Shown here: positions 1-6,175 of the stretch, in pieces
Numbering within the stretch: position 1 is the first letter of the stretch
Layout of the letters: each line of letters begins with the position of its first letter
From: an uncultured Clostridia bacterium
Lineage (GTDB): Bacteria > Bacillota_A > Clostridia > Christensenellales > Aristaeellaceae
Length of the DNA: 6,925 nt
Direction: 5' to 3'
Assembly (NCBI GenBank): GCA_947165745.1
Contig: CAMVBO010000090.1
Coordinates: 1-6,925, forward strand
Notes under the pieces: model-generated
What the model was told of the DNA's origin: nothing
The model's database searches: none
The model's input: only the letters and a program-made list of their open reading frames with translations
Made by a program: the position numbers and the translations under genes

Positions 1-2
1 TG

Positions 3-157
<155 letters not shown>

Positions 158-158
<1 letters not shown>

Positions 159-1519
159 TGAAGCCGTTTCTGTTGAGCGACGCCGTGCGCGCCGTCGGGG
201 GCCGCTATTATGGCGATGATGCCGCGCTGGAGCGGGAGGTTGCCCGCGTGACCAGCGACAGCCGCGACGCCGGCCCCGGCGTGCTGTTCGTGGCCTTCAA
301 GGGCAACCGGGTGGACGGCCACAGCTTTATGGCCGGGTGTGTGAAGAACGGCGCCGCGGCCTGCGTCACCGAGCGGGAGCCCGCCGGGGACGAGCGCCCC
401 GCCATTTGGGTGGATTCGTCTCTCAGAGCCATGGGCGCGCTGGCGGCGTGGCACCGGTCCCGCTTCAATATCCCCGTGATCGGCATTACCGGCAGCGTGG
501 GCAAGACCACCACCAAGGAGATGGTGGCCGCTGTGCTGAACGAAAAGTTCAACACCCACAAGACCCAAAAGAATTTCAACAATGAGCTGGGCGTGCCCCG
601 CACGCTGCTGGGCCTGGACGACGGGCATCAGGCGGCCGTGGTGGAGATGGGCATTTCCGACTTCGGCGAGATGCGCCGCCTGACCCGCATGGTTCGCCCC
701 ACCATCGCCGTGTTCAGCGTGATCGGCGACGCGCACCTGGAGTTCCTGGGCGATCGGCCCGGGGTGCTGCGCGCCAAGGGCGAAATCTTTGAGGGCATGG
801 ACGAAAGCGGCCTGGCGGTGCTGAACGGCGACGACCCGCTGCTGGCGGCGTGCAAGCCCAACATGCGCCGGGTGCTGTACGGCTGCGGGGACAACTGCGA
901 CGTGCGGGCCGAAAATGTCAAAAACCTGGGCGAGGATGGCATCGCGCTGACCATTCGCCACAAAAACGGCGCGTTTGAGGCGCGGATTCCCGCTTTCGGC
1001 AGTCACATGATCTACGCGGCGCTGGCCGCTGCTGCCGTGGGCCTGGAACTGGGCCTGACGGACGCAGAGATCGCCCGGGGCATCGCCCGCTATCAGACCG
1101 TGGGCGACCGGGCGCGGGTGCTGCACGCCAACGGCCTCACCGTCGTCAGCGACTGCTACAACGCCAACCCCAACTCCTGCCGCGCCGCGCTGGATTCCCT
1201 GGCCGCGCTTTCAGGCTGCCGGGTGTGCGTGCTGGGCGACATGCTGGAGCTGGGCGACGCCACCGCCGCGCTGCACAGCGGGGTGGGAGAATACGCAGCG
1301 AAGCTGGGCATCGAGAAGATCGTCGCCTGCGGATCGCTGGCGAAGTACATCGCCGAAGGCGCGAAGGCCGCCGGGGGCGACGCGGCATACTACCCCGATA
1401 AGGCCGCGCTGCTGGCGGAGTTGGACGGCGTCGTTCGCCCCGGCGACAGCGTGCTGGTCAAGGCCAGCCACAGCATGGCGTTTGAGGAGATCGTGGAAGC
1501 GCTGACGAAAAAAGATTAG
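158..1519 (+). CDS. murF: UDP-N-acetylmuramoyl-tripeptide--D-alanyl-D-alanine ligase
   Basis: MurF adds the D-Ala-D-Ala dipeptide to UDP-MurNAc-tripeptide in the cytoplasm with ATP hydrolysis, the last soluble step before the lipid stage of peptidoglycan synthesis. The 453-residue product has the usual Mur ligase length and order. The N-terminal substrate domain runs to about residue 105 (SDSR at 33-36, VAFKG at 45-49). The central ATPase domain has the P-loop GITGSVGKTTTKEM (109-122), then NFNNELGVP (139-147), the VVEMG strand (161-165), and DAHLEFLG (191-198) followed by LRAKGEI (204-210), whose Lys is the position carbamylated in Mur ligases. The C-terminal domain has SDCYNANPNS (331-340), VLGDMLELG (358-366) and KASHSMAFEEIV (435-446). 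The start is the ATG overlapping the ddl stop, preceded by GGAGGTG. It is the last gene of its operon and is followed seven bases later by a hairpin terminator. Nothing is truncated or missing. Confidence 0.97.
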
Positions 1520-1526
1520 TTGAATA

Positions 1527-1558
1527 AAAAGCCTCCCCATTGCGATGGGGAGGCTTTT
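1527..1558. terminator. Bidirectional intrinsic terminator between murF and the ferritin-like gene
   Basis: A perfect 14-bp inverted repeat, AAAAGCCTCCCCAT (1527-1540) and ATGGGGAGGCTTTT (1545-1558), with a four-base loop TGCG. Both strands carry a T-rich exit: CTTTTATTG on the plus strand and CTTTTTATT on the minus strand. It begins 7 bases after the murF stop. On the other strand it begins 6 bases after the stop of the convergent gene, so it very likely ends both transcripts. Confidence 0.93.
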
Positions 1559-1564
1559 ATTGTT

Positions 1565-2818
1565 TCAGCACTCCGCTCCCTGTACCCGCCCCACACTCGT
1601 GTTGTCCGCCCGGCGATCCCGCAGCGCGGGCACGGGGTTCGGCGCGGTTTCAAAGCGATAGTCCTCGCCGTCCCGGGCAATCACCCTTTCGATGATGGCG
1701 TGGCTTTCCACGTCGTTCAAATCCCGGTTCACGATGCTTTGATACTTGAAGAAATCCGCGCGGGGGCTCAGGTCGTTCACGTTGCTCCAATCCTCCCGCA
1801 GGGCGGTGTTGCACACGGTGCAGCCCAGGACGCCCCGCACGTATTCGATGTTTCCGGTCAGCAGAAGCGGCTCGGGGAACGTGCCGTCGGGAATGACCTG
1901 GGCGGCCTCCCTGCCCTCGTAGGTTTCCAGCAGGTCCGCCGCCGCGTGCAGGTGGCTCACCTCCTGCTCAAACAGCATCGCCCAGATGTCCCTGACGCGC
2001 GGGTCGGTCTCCGTCTCCATGGCGCTCCAGTAGAGGTAGCACTCGGTGTACTGGTGGTTTAACAGCCCCTCCAGCCAGGTCTGCTCCGTGTCCATCAGGC
2101 TTCCGTACTGGGTGACGTGCTGCTCCTCCACCATGCCGATCTCCCGGTACAGCTTCTGACCCCAGGCGGTGGGGTAGAACGCCGCCACGTTCATGTAGTA
2201 ATTCATGGTCTGCTGCTCGGCGGCGGTGATGATGCCGGTGCACAGCTTTGTCATGGGCGAGGCCGTGGCGTTCTGGATGTGGAACTTCACGGAGTCGAAG
2301 GGGTGGCGATGGTGGGCGATGGTGGGCCGTCCGGGCATGATCTCGGTGTAGCGTCCCACCAGCGTCTCCGCGTGCCGCCGGTCGTCGAACTCCATTAGAT
2401 CCGCGTAGCGGTACAGGTGGTCGAAGTCCTCCAGCAGCGCGAAGTCCAGCGCCTGCTTCACATAGGGGTTGTCTTCCCGCTGGGCCAGGCCCGCCGTCAG
2501 GTCTACCGCCAGCTGTTCGTAGCCGATGGTGTGCTCCAATATCGTCTCGTCCGCTGGCTTCAGCGCGCCGATCAGCTTTTGCTGCTGCTGTTCAAGCCGG
2601 CGCAGCAGCGCGATCTGCCGCCTGAGCTCGTTGTCGCCCGCGTGCCGGGAGAACTGGTGGCTGTACCACACCTGCTCGAACTCCGTGCCGTTCATCAAAA
2701 TCACCCGGCAGCGGGTGTAGGGGTCCACCGTCCGCTTGTCATAGGGCCGAGGCGTCATCTGTCCCCAGTTCATAATCAGGCTCTCCAGCGGCTTTGCCGC
2801 CAAATCAAATGGATTCAT
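1565..2818 (-). CDS. Ferritin-like protein with predicted di-iron site, function unknown
   Basis: A 417-residue soluble protein without signal peptide or membrane segment. Its biochemical role is unknown to me. The C-terminal half has a four-helix ferritin-like ligand set: Glu201 (AAEQQTMNYYMN), E231-x-x-H234 (VEEQHVTQY), Glu259 (YTECYLYW) and E286-x-x-H289 (EQEVSHLH). This is the Glu + ExxH, Glu + ExxH pattern of rubrerythrin-type di-iron proteins, with helix spacings of about 30 and 27 residues. The N-terminal half is also helical. It has a Q/R-rich stretch (RRLEQQQQKL, 73-82) and a possible second helix pair with Glu95/Glu101 and LLEDFDHLYRYAD (128-140), but a second complete ligand set is not evident. 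A His-rich loop (AHHRHP, 168-173) links the halves. A tail of about 120 residues includes CTVC (333-336). The ATG at 2818 is preceded by GGAAGGAG 8 bases upstream. The gene is monocistronic, convergent with murF and divergent from ftsH. Family and iron binding are inferred from motifs; substrate and reaction (peroxide reduction, iron handling or other) cannot be told. Codon use matches the neighbours, with no sign of transfer. Confidence 0.85.
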   Translation of the reverse strand: MNPFDLAAKPLESLIMNWGQMTPRPYDKRTVDPYTRCRVILMNGTEFEQVWYSHQFSRHAGDNELRRQIALLRRLEQQQQKLIGALKPADETILEHTIGYEQLAVDLTAGLAQREDNPYVKQALDFALLEDFDHLYRYADLMEFDDRRHAETLVGRYTEIMPGRPTIAHHRHPFDSVKFHIQNATASPMTKLCTGIITAAEQQTMNYYMNVAAFYPTAWGQKLYREIGMVEEQHVTQYGSLMDTEQTWLEGLLNHQYTECYLYWSAMETETDPRVRDIWAMLFEQEVSHLHAAADLLETYEGREAAQVIPDGTFPEPLLLTGNIEYVRGVLGCTVCNTALREDWSNVNDLSPRADFFKYQSIVNRDLNDVESHAIIERVIARDGEDYRFETAPNPVPALRDRRADNTSVGRVQGAEC

Positions 2819-2826
2819 TGTCCACG

Positions 2827-2834
2827 CTCCTTCC
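2827..2834 (-). promoter_or_regulatory. Ribosome binding site of the ferritin-like gene
   Basis: On the minus strand GGAAGGAG stands 8 bases before the ATG at 2818, supporting that start over the internal Met at residue 16. Confidence 0.75.
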
Positions 2835-2848
2835 GCGTTTTTGGGAAT

Positions 2849-2854
2849 AGTATA
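2849..2854 (-). promoter_or_regulatory. Possible -10 element of the ferritin-like gene
   Basis: TATACT on the minus strand, 30 bases before the start codon. At 17 bases further upstream the sequence is A/T-rich (AAATAA) and does not resemble a -35 element, so the promoter would be weak or activator dependent. The nearby TTGAC repeats could hold such an activator, but this is speculative. Confidence 0.3.
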
Positions 2855-2878
2855 TGCAGACGGCGCGGGTTTTATTTT

Positions 2879-2905
2879 TTGACCATCTTTGACATTCAGT
2901 TGACA
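2879..2905 (+). promoter_or_regulatory. Three phased TTGAC direct repeats, putative operator
   Basis: TTGACC (2879-2884), TTGACA (2889-2894) and TTGACA (2900-2905) are direct repeats with start-to-start spacings of 10 and 11 bases, about one helical turn, so they would face the same side of the DNA. The middle copy is also the -35 hexamer of the ftsH promoter. Tandem hexamers at this period are typical of OmpR/PhoB-class response regulator sites such as Pho boxes. No regulator gene is in the window, so identity is unknown. A-T richness of the region could also produce such repeats by chance. Confidence 0.4.
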
Positions 2906-2918
2906 ATGGGTTTATAAT
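2889..2918 (+). promoter_or_regulatory. ftsH promoter, sigma-A type
   Basis: A consensus -35 TTGACA (2889-2894) is followed after 18 bases by a consensus -10 TATAAT (2913-2918). Transcription would begin near 2925, giving a leader of about 35-40 bases before the ftsH ATG. A second possible pairing, TTGACC (2879-2884) with GACAAT (2902-2907) at 17 bases, is much weaker. Confidence 0.85.
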
Positions 2919-2948
2919 TGAGTGGTAAACTGGTTTCGCATTGAAGAA

Positions 2949-2956
2949 GGAAGGTG
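2949..2956 (+). promoter_or_regulatory. Ribosome binding site of ftsH
   Basis: GGAAGGTG ends 5 bases before the ATG at 2962. It lies inside the extension that a TTG start at 2941 would translate, so it argues for the ATG at 2962 as the true start. Confidence 0.75.
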
Positions 2957-2961
2957 CGCAA

Positions 2962-4806
2962 ATGAACGAAGTGAAGAAGCCGAGACAACCGCTGATATTT
3001 TACTATCTGCTGGCGATTGTCGCGATCATACTTTTCAACAGCCTCATCGCGCCGCTGCTGTTCTCCCCGAAGGTGACGGAGGTGAGCTACGACGCGTTCA
3101 TGGCCATGACCGAGGACAAGAAGATCTCCGAGGTGATGATCGAGGACAACCAGATCATTTTCGCGGACGCCCAGGGCAATCTGTACAAGACGGGCCTGCT
3201 GGACGACCCGGAGCTGACGCAGCGGCTCTACAAGAGCGGCGCGAAGTTCGCCAGCCAGATCGTGGAGCAGATGTCGCCCATCCTGTCGTTCCTCATCTCC
3301 TGGGTCATCCCGCTGGTGCTGATGATCGGCCTGGGCCAGTATTTCAGCAAGAAGCTGGTGGAGAAGGCCGGCGGCGGCGCGGGCAGCATGATGTTCGGCA
3401 TGGGCAAGAGCAACGCCAAGGTGTATGTCAAGTCCACCAGCGGCATCAAGTTTGACGACGTGGCCGGAGAGGACGAGGCCAAGGAGATCCTCTCTGAAAT
3501 CGTGGACTTCCTGCACAACCCGAAGAAGTACGAGGAAATCGGCGCGAAGATGCCCAAGGGCGCGCTGCTGGTGGGCCCTCCCGGCACGGGCAAGACGCTG
3601 CTGGCGAAGGCGGTCGCCGGCGAGGCCAACGTGCCCTTCTTCTCCATCTCCGGCTCGGAATTTGTGGAGATGTTCGTGGGCATGGGCGCGGCCAAGGTGC
3701 GCGACCTGTTCAAGCAGGCCAATGAAAAGGCTCCCTGCATCGTGTTCATCGACGAGGTGGATGCCATCGGCGGTAAGCGCGATGGCCGCATCGGCGGCAA
3801 CGACGAGCGGGAGCAGACGCTGAACCAGCTGCTGACCGAGATGGACGGCTTCGACGGTTCCAAGGGCGTGGTGATCCTGGCGGCCACCAACCGGCCCGAA
3901 TCCCTGGACCCTGCGCTCTTGCGCCCCGGCCGGTTTGACCGCCGCGTGCCGGTGGAGCTGCCGGACCTGCAGGGCCGCGAGGCGATATTGAAGGTGCACG
4001 CCAAGAAGGTGCAGTTGCAAAAGAACATCGACTTTGCCGCCGTGGCGAGGGCAGCCTCCGGCGCGAGCGGCGCGGAGCTGGCCAACATCGTGAACGAGGC
4101 CGCGCTGCGGGCCGTGCGCGACGGACGGCGGCTGGTGACCCAGGCGGACCTGGAGGAAAGCGTGGAGGTCATCATCGCGGGCTATCAGAAGAAGAACCGG
4201 GTGATGAGCGACAAGGAGAAAATGGTGGTGGCCTATCACGAGATCGGCCACGCGCTGGTGGCGGCAAAGCAGTCGGAATCCGCGCCGGTGCACAAGATCA
4301 CCATCATCCCGCGCACCAACGGCGCGCTGGGCTACACCATGCAGGTGGAGGAGGGCGAGCATTTCCTGCTCACCAAGGAGGAGCTGGAGAACAAGATCGC
4401 CACGTTCACCGGCGGCCGCGCCGCCGAAGCGCTGATCTTCCATCAGATCACCACCGGCGCGTCCAACGACATCGAACAGGCCACCCGCCTGGCCCGGGCG
4501 ATGATCACCCGCTACGGCATGTCCGATGAGTTCGGCATGGTGGCCATGGAGCAGCTGACCAACCAGTACCTGGGCGGCGACACCACGCTGGCCTGCTCCG
4601 CCGAGACGGCCAACCACATCGACGTGGTGGTGCGCAATCTCATATCCACCCAGTACGACAAGGCTTACAAGATCTTGCAGGACAACATCCAGCAGCTGCA
4701 CGCCCTGGCCAAGTACCTATACGAGCACGAGACCATCACCGGCGATGAGTTCATGGACATTCTGCACAGGACCACGCCGCAGATCGCCGCGGCGACGGCG
4801 CGGTGA
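2962..4806 (+). CDS. ftsH: ATP-dependent zinc metalloprotease FtsH
   Basis: FtsH is a hexameric inner-membrane AAA+ protease that extracts and degrades damaged membrane proteins and selected soluble regulators. The product has 614 residues. In order: a short cytoplasmic N-terminus, membrane segment 1 (about 10-34), an extracytoplasmic domain (about 35-104), membrane segment 2 (about 106-128), and a Gly-rich linker (137-148). The AAA+ module follows, with Walker A GPPGTGKT (205-212), pore loop FVG (238-240), Walker [12 protein letters not shown] (260-270) and arginine fingers in RPGRFDR (R324, R327). The protease domain has zinc motif HEIGH (426-430) and the likely third ligand Asp503 in [10 protein letters not shown]. 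The motif reads HEIGH where most FtsH proteins have HEAGH; the ligands and catalytic Glu427 are intact. The C-terminus is short (ends at [11 protein letters not shown]). It has its own promoter and terminator, so it is monocistronic, divergent from the ferritin-like gene. It may be one of several FtsH paralogues in the genome, which the window cannot show. Confidence 0.96.
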   Translation: MNEVKKPRQPLIFYYLLAIVAIILFNSLIAPLLFSPKVTEVSYDAFMAMTEDKKISEVMIEDNQIIFADAQGNLYKTGLLDDPELTQRLYKSGAKFASQIVEQMSPILSFLISWVIPLVLMIGLGQYFSKKLVEKAGGGAGSMMFGMGKSNAKVYVKSTSGIKFDDVAGEDEAKEILSEIVDFLHNPKKYEEIGAKMPKGALLVGPPGTGKTLLAKAVAGEANVPFFSISGSEFVEMFVGMGAAKVRDLFKQANEKAPCIVFIDEVDAIGGKRDGRIGGNDEREQTLNQLLTEMDGFDGSKGVVILAATNRPESLDPALLRPGRFDRRVPVELPDLQGREAILKVHAKKVQLQKNIDFAAVARAASGASGAELANIVNEAALRAVRDGRRLVTQADLEESVEVIIAGYQKKNRVMSDKEKMVVAYHEIGHALVAAKQSESAPVHKITIIPRTNGALGYTMQVEEGEHFLLTKEELENKIATFTGGRAAEALIFHQITTGASNDIEQATRLARAMITRYGMSDEFGMVAMEQLTNQYLGGDTTLACSAETANHIDVVVRNLISTQYDKAYKILQDNIQQLHALAKYLYEHETITGDEFMDILHRTTPQIAAATAR

Positions 4807-4831
4807 CAGGCCTTCCGGAAACATCCCAACG

Positions 4832-4869
4832 AAAGCCAAGGAACGCCAACGGCGTGCCTTGGCTTTTTT
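4832..4869 (+). terminator. Intrinsic terminator of ftsH
   Basis: AAAGCCAAGG (4832-4841) pairs with CCTTGGCTTT (4857-4866). After one A-G mismatch, ACGCC (4843-4847) pairs with GGCGT (4851-4855) around an AAC loop. A run of six T follows the last C (4864-4869). It starts 25 bases after the ftsH stop. Confidence 0.93.
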
Positions 4870-4887
4870 GTCCAAACGCGCTATAAT
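4859..4887 (+). promoter_or_regulatory. nagA promoter overlapping the ftsH terminator
   Basis: A consensus -10 TATAAT (4882-4887) lies 17 bases after TTGGCT (4859-4864), which matches TTGACA at four of six positions. The -35 falls within the 3' arm of the ftsH terminator. Transcription would begin near 4894, giving a leader of about 24 bases. The ATG at 4888 immediately follows the -10 and would be upstream of the RNA start, which excludes it as the nagA start. No obvious GntR/NagR-type operator is seen. Confidence 0.7.
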
Positions 4888-4905
4888 ATGTTCAGAAAGA
4901 CAAAC

Positions 4906-4911
4906 GGGGTG
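4906..4911 (+). promoter_or_regulatory. Ribosome binding site of nagA
   Basis: GGGGTG lies 6 bases before the ATG at 4918 and supports that start. Confidence 0.65.
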
Positions 4912-4917
4912 AACGCC

Positions 4918-6054
4918 ATGAAATACATCATCAACGGCACGATTCTCATGCCCCAGGGCGAGGTGAAGGACAGGGCGCTGGCCATCGACGGCGCAAGGAT
5001 CGCGGGGATCGTCGAAGAAGTCCCTTCCCATGCCGGGACCGTCGACGCCGGGGGCGGCTATGTTGCCCCGGGCCTGGTGGATGTCCACTGCCACGGCTTC
5101 ATGGGATGGGACGCCTCCAACGGCAGCCTGGACGAGCTGCGGGCGATGTCCCGCCAGGCGGCAAAGTGGGGGACCACGTCCTGGCTGCCCACCACCATGA
5201 CCCTGGATTGGCTGGTGCTGGAAAAGTGCTTTGCCGCCATTCGTGCCGCCCGGGACGAGAGCCTGGCGGAGACCTGGCGCGGCGCGCAGGTGCTGGGCTG
5301 CCACGCAGAGGGCCCCTTCATCAACATGAAGAGGAAGGGCGCCCAGGCCGGAAGCAGCATCCAGACCCCGGACATCAAAAAGCTGCGTCCCTGGACGGAT
5401 GTGGTCAGGTTGATGACCGTCGCGCCGGAGGTGGACGGGGCGCTGGAATTCATCCGCGCGGCGAAAGCGCTGGGCGTGACGATCTCCATGGGCCACACCG
5501 CCGCCACCTGCGAGGAGGCCCTCGCGGGCGTGGACGCGGGCGTGACCCACTCCACCCACACCTTCAACGCCATGACGCCGCTGACCCACCGGGAGCCGGG
5601 CGTGGCGGGGGCCGCGCTGCTGGACGGCCGGGTGTACTGCGAGCTGATCGCCGACACGTTCCACGTCTCGCCGCTGCTGTATCCGCTGATGGCGAAGCAG
5701 AAGGGGGACAGGCTGGTGTTGATCACCGACTCCATCCAGGAGGCCCATCTGCCGGACGGCCCGCACGAGCGGGACGGCCAGACCATCGTCGTGAACGGCA
5801 TCCGGCTGCGCTTCCCCAACGGCACCATCGCCGGCAGCGCCCTGACCATGGACCAGGCCGTGCGCAATTTTCTCAAGTACACCGGCCTGCCGCTTTATGA
5901 GGTGGTCAACATGGCCTCGCTCTATCCTGCCCGGTCCATCGGCGTGGACGCCACGAAGGGCTCTTTGGAGAGCGGCAAGGACGCGGATATACTCATCACC
6001 GACGCCGATTTCAACGTAAAGGGTACGTTCGTGCGGGGCGAAAAGGTCTGTTGA
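4918..6054 (+). CDS. nagA: N-acetylglucosamine-6-phosphate deacetylase
   Basis: NagA removes the acetyl group from GlcNAc-6-phosphate to give glucosamine-6-phosphate, used for recycling of cell-wall sugars or catabolism of GlcNAc, in the cytoplasm. The 378-residue product has the usual length of this amidohydrolase family. It begins with a small beta-sandwich segment (KYIINGTIL). The barrel follows, with metal-site motif DVHCHGFMGWD (55-65; H57, H59), CHAEGPFIN (128-136; metal ligand E131), SMGHTAA (190-196; H193), THTFNAM (213-219; H214), a further His at 249 in DTFHVSP, and the catalytic Asp271 in LITDS. A C-terminal beta segment (SGKDADILITD) completes the sandwich. The position of the E. 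coli substrate-contacting His143 is Gln here (KGAQ). I believe this is common in Gram-positive homologues, so I do not treat it as a defect. It has its own promoter and no nagB beside it in the window, so it appears monocistronic. Confidence 0.95.
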   Translation: MKYIINGTILMPQGEVKDRALAIDGARIAGIVEEVPSHAGTVDAGGGYVAPGLVDVHCHGFMGWDASNGSLDELRAMSRQAAKWGTTSWLPTTMTLDWLVLEKCFAAIRAARDESLAETWRGAQVLGCHAEGPFINMKRKGAQAGSSIQTPDIKKLRPWTDVVRLMTVAPEVDGALEFIRAAKALGVTISMGHTAATCEEALAGVDAGVTHSTHTFNAMTPLTHREPGVAGAALLDGRVYCELIADTFHVSPLLYPLMAKQKGDRLVLITDSIQEAHLPDGPHERDGQTIVVNGIRLRFPNGTIAGSALTMDQAVRNFLKYTGLPLYEVVNMASLYPARSIGVDATKGSLESGKDADILITDADFNVKGTFVRGEKVC

Positions 6055-6106
6055 GCGCGCCGGGGGCCGGCGGCTGGGAACGCGATTGTTTCAGGAGAAA
6101 AGATAA

Positions 6107-6141
6107 GGGGCTGTCTCAAACATTCACTTTGAGACAGCCCC
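6107..6141. terminator. Hairpin between convergent nagA and malic enzyme genes
   Basis: A perfect 14-bp inverted repeat, GGGGCTGTCTCAAA (6107-6120) and TTTGAGACAGCCCC (6128-6141), with a 7-base loop CATTCAC. It lies 52 bases after the nagA stop and 34 bases after the malic enzyme stop on the other strand. On the minus strand the 3' arm is followed by TTATCTTTT, a moderate U-rich exit; on the plus strand it is followed by AATGAATTG, a poor one. It is therefore a better terminator for the malic enzyme gene and may be a weaker or factor-assisted one for nagA. The sequence also resembles repeat-type intergenic hairpins. Confidence 0.65.
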
Positions 6142-6175
6142 AATGAATTGCCCTTTGGGCGTGATTTGCCTTCGG

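Noticed and set aside
1520..2062. Plus-strand frame starting directly after murF
   Set aside because: Its start codon TTG has no ribosome binding site, it includes the terminator hairpin, and it is antisense to the ferritin-like gene.
2941..2961. TTG start giving a 7-residue extension of FtsH
   Set aside because: The extension covers the ribosome binding site of the ATG at 2962, and no such site precedes the TTG.
2819..2961. Riboswitch or small RNA in the ferritin-like/ftsH intergenic region
   Set aside because: The leader after the ftsH promoter is only about 35-40 bases and no stable hairpin is visible; the region is explained by promoters and repeats.
2896..4701. A 601-codon open frame antisense to ftsH
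   Set aside because: It lies almost wholly opposite ftsH, is rich in His, Gln, Arg, Gly and Ala without any recognisable motif, and is explained by the GC-rich third codon positions of ftsH. The ftsH frame has every family motif.
4888..4917. ATG at 4888 as the nagA start
   Set aside because: It directly follows the -10 hexamer, so it would not be in the transcript; the ATG at 4918 has GGGGTG at the right distance.
4717..5766. A 349-codon open frame antisense to nagA and the end of ftsH
   Set aside because: It crosses the ftsH terminator and nagA promoter and has no recognisable domain; a GC-bias shadow.
6107..6141. Insertion sequence end
   Set aside because: There is no transposase or flanking target duplication, so the inverted repeat is annotated as a terminator-like hairpin.
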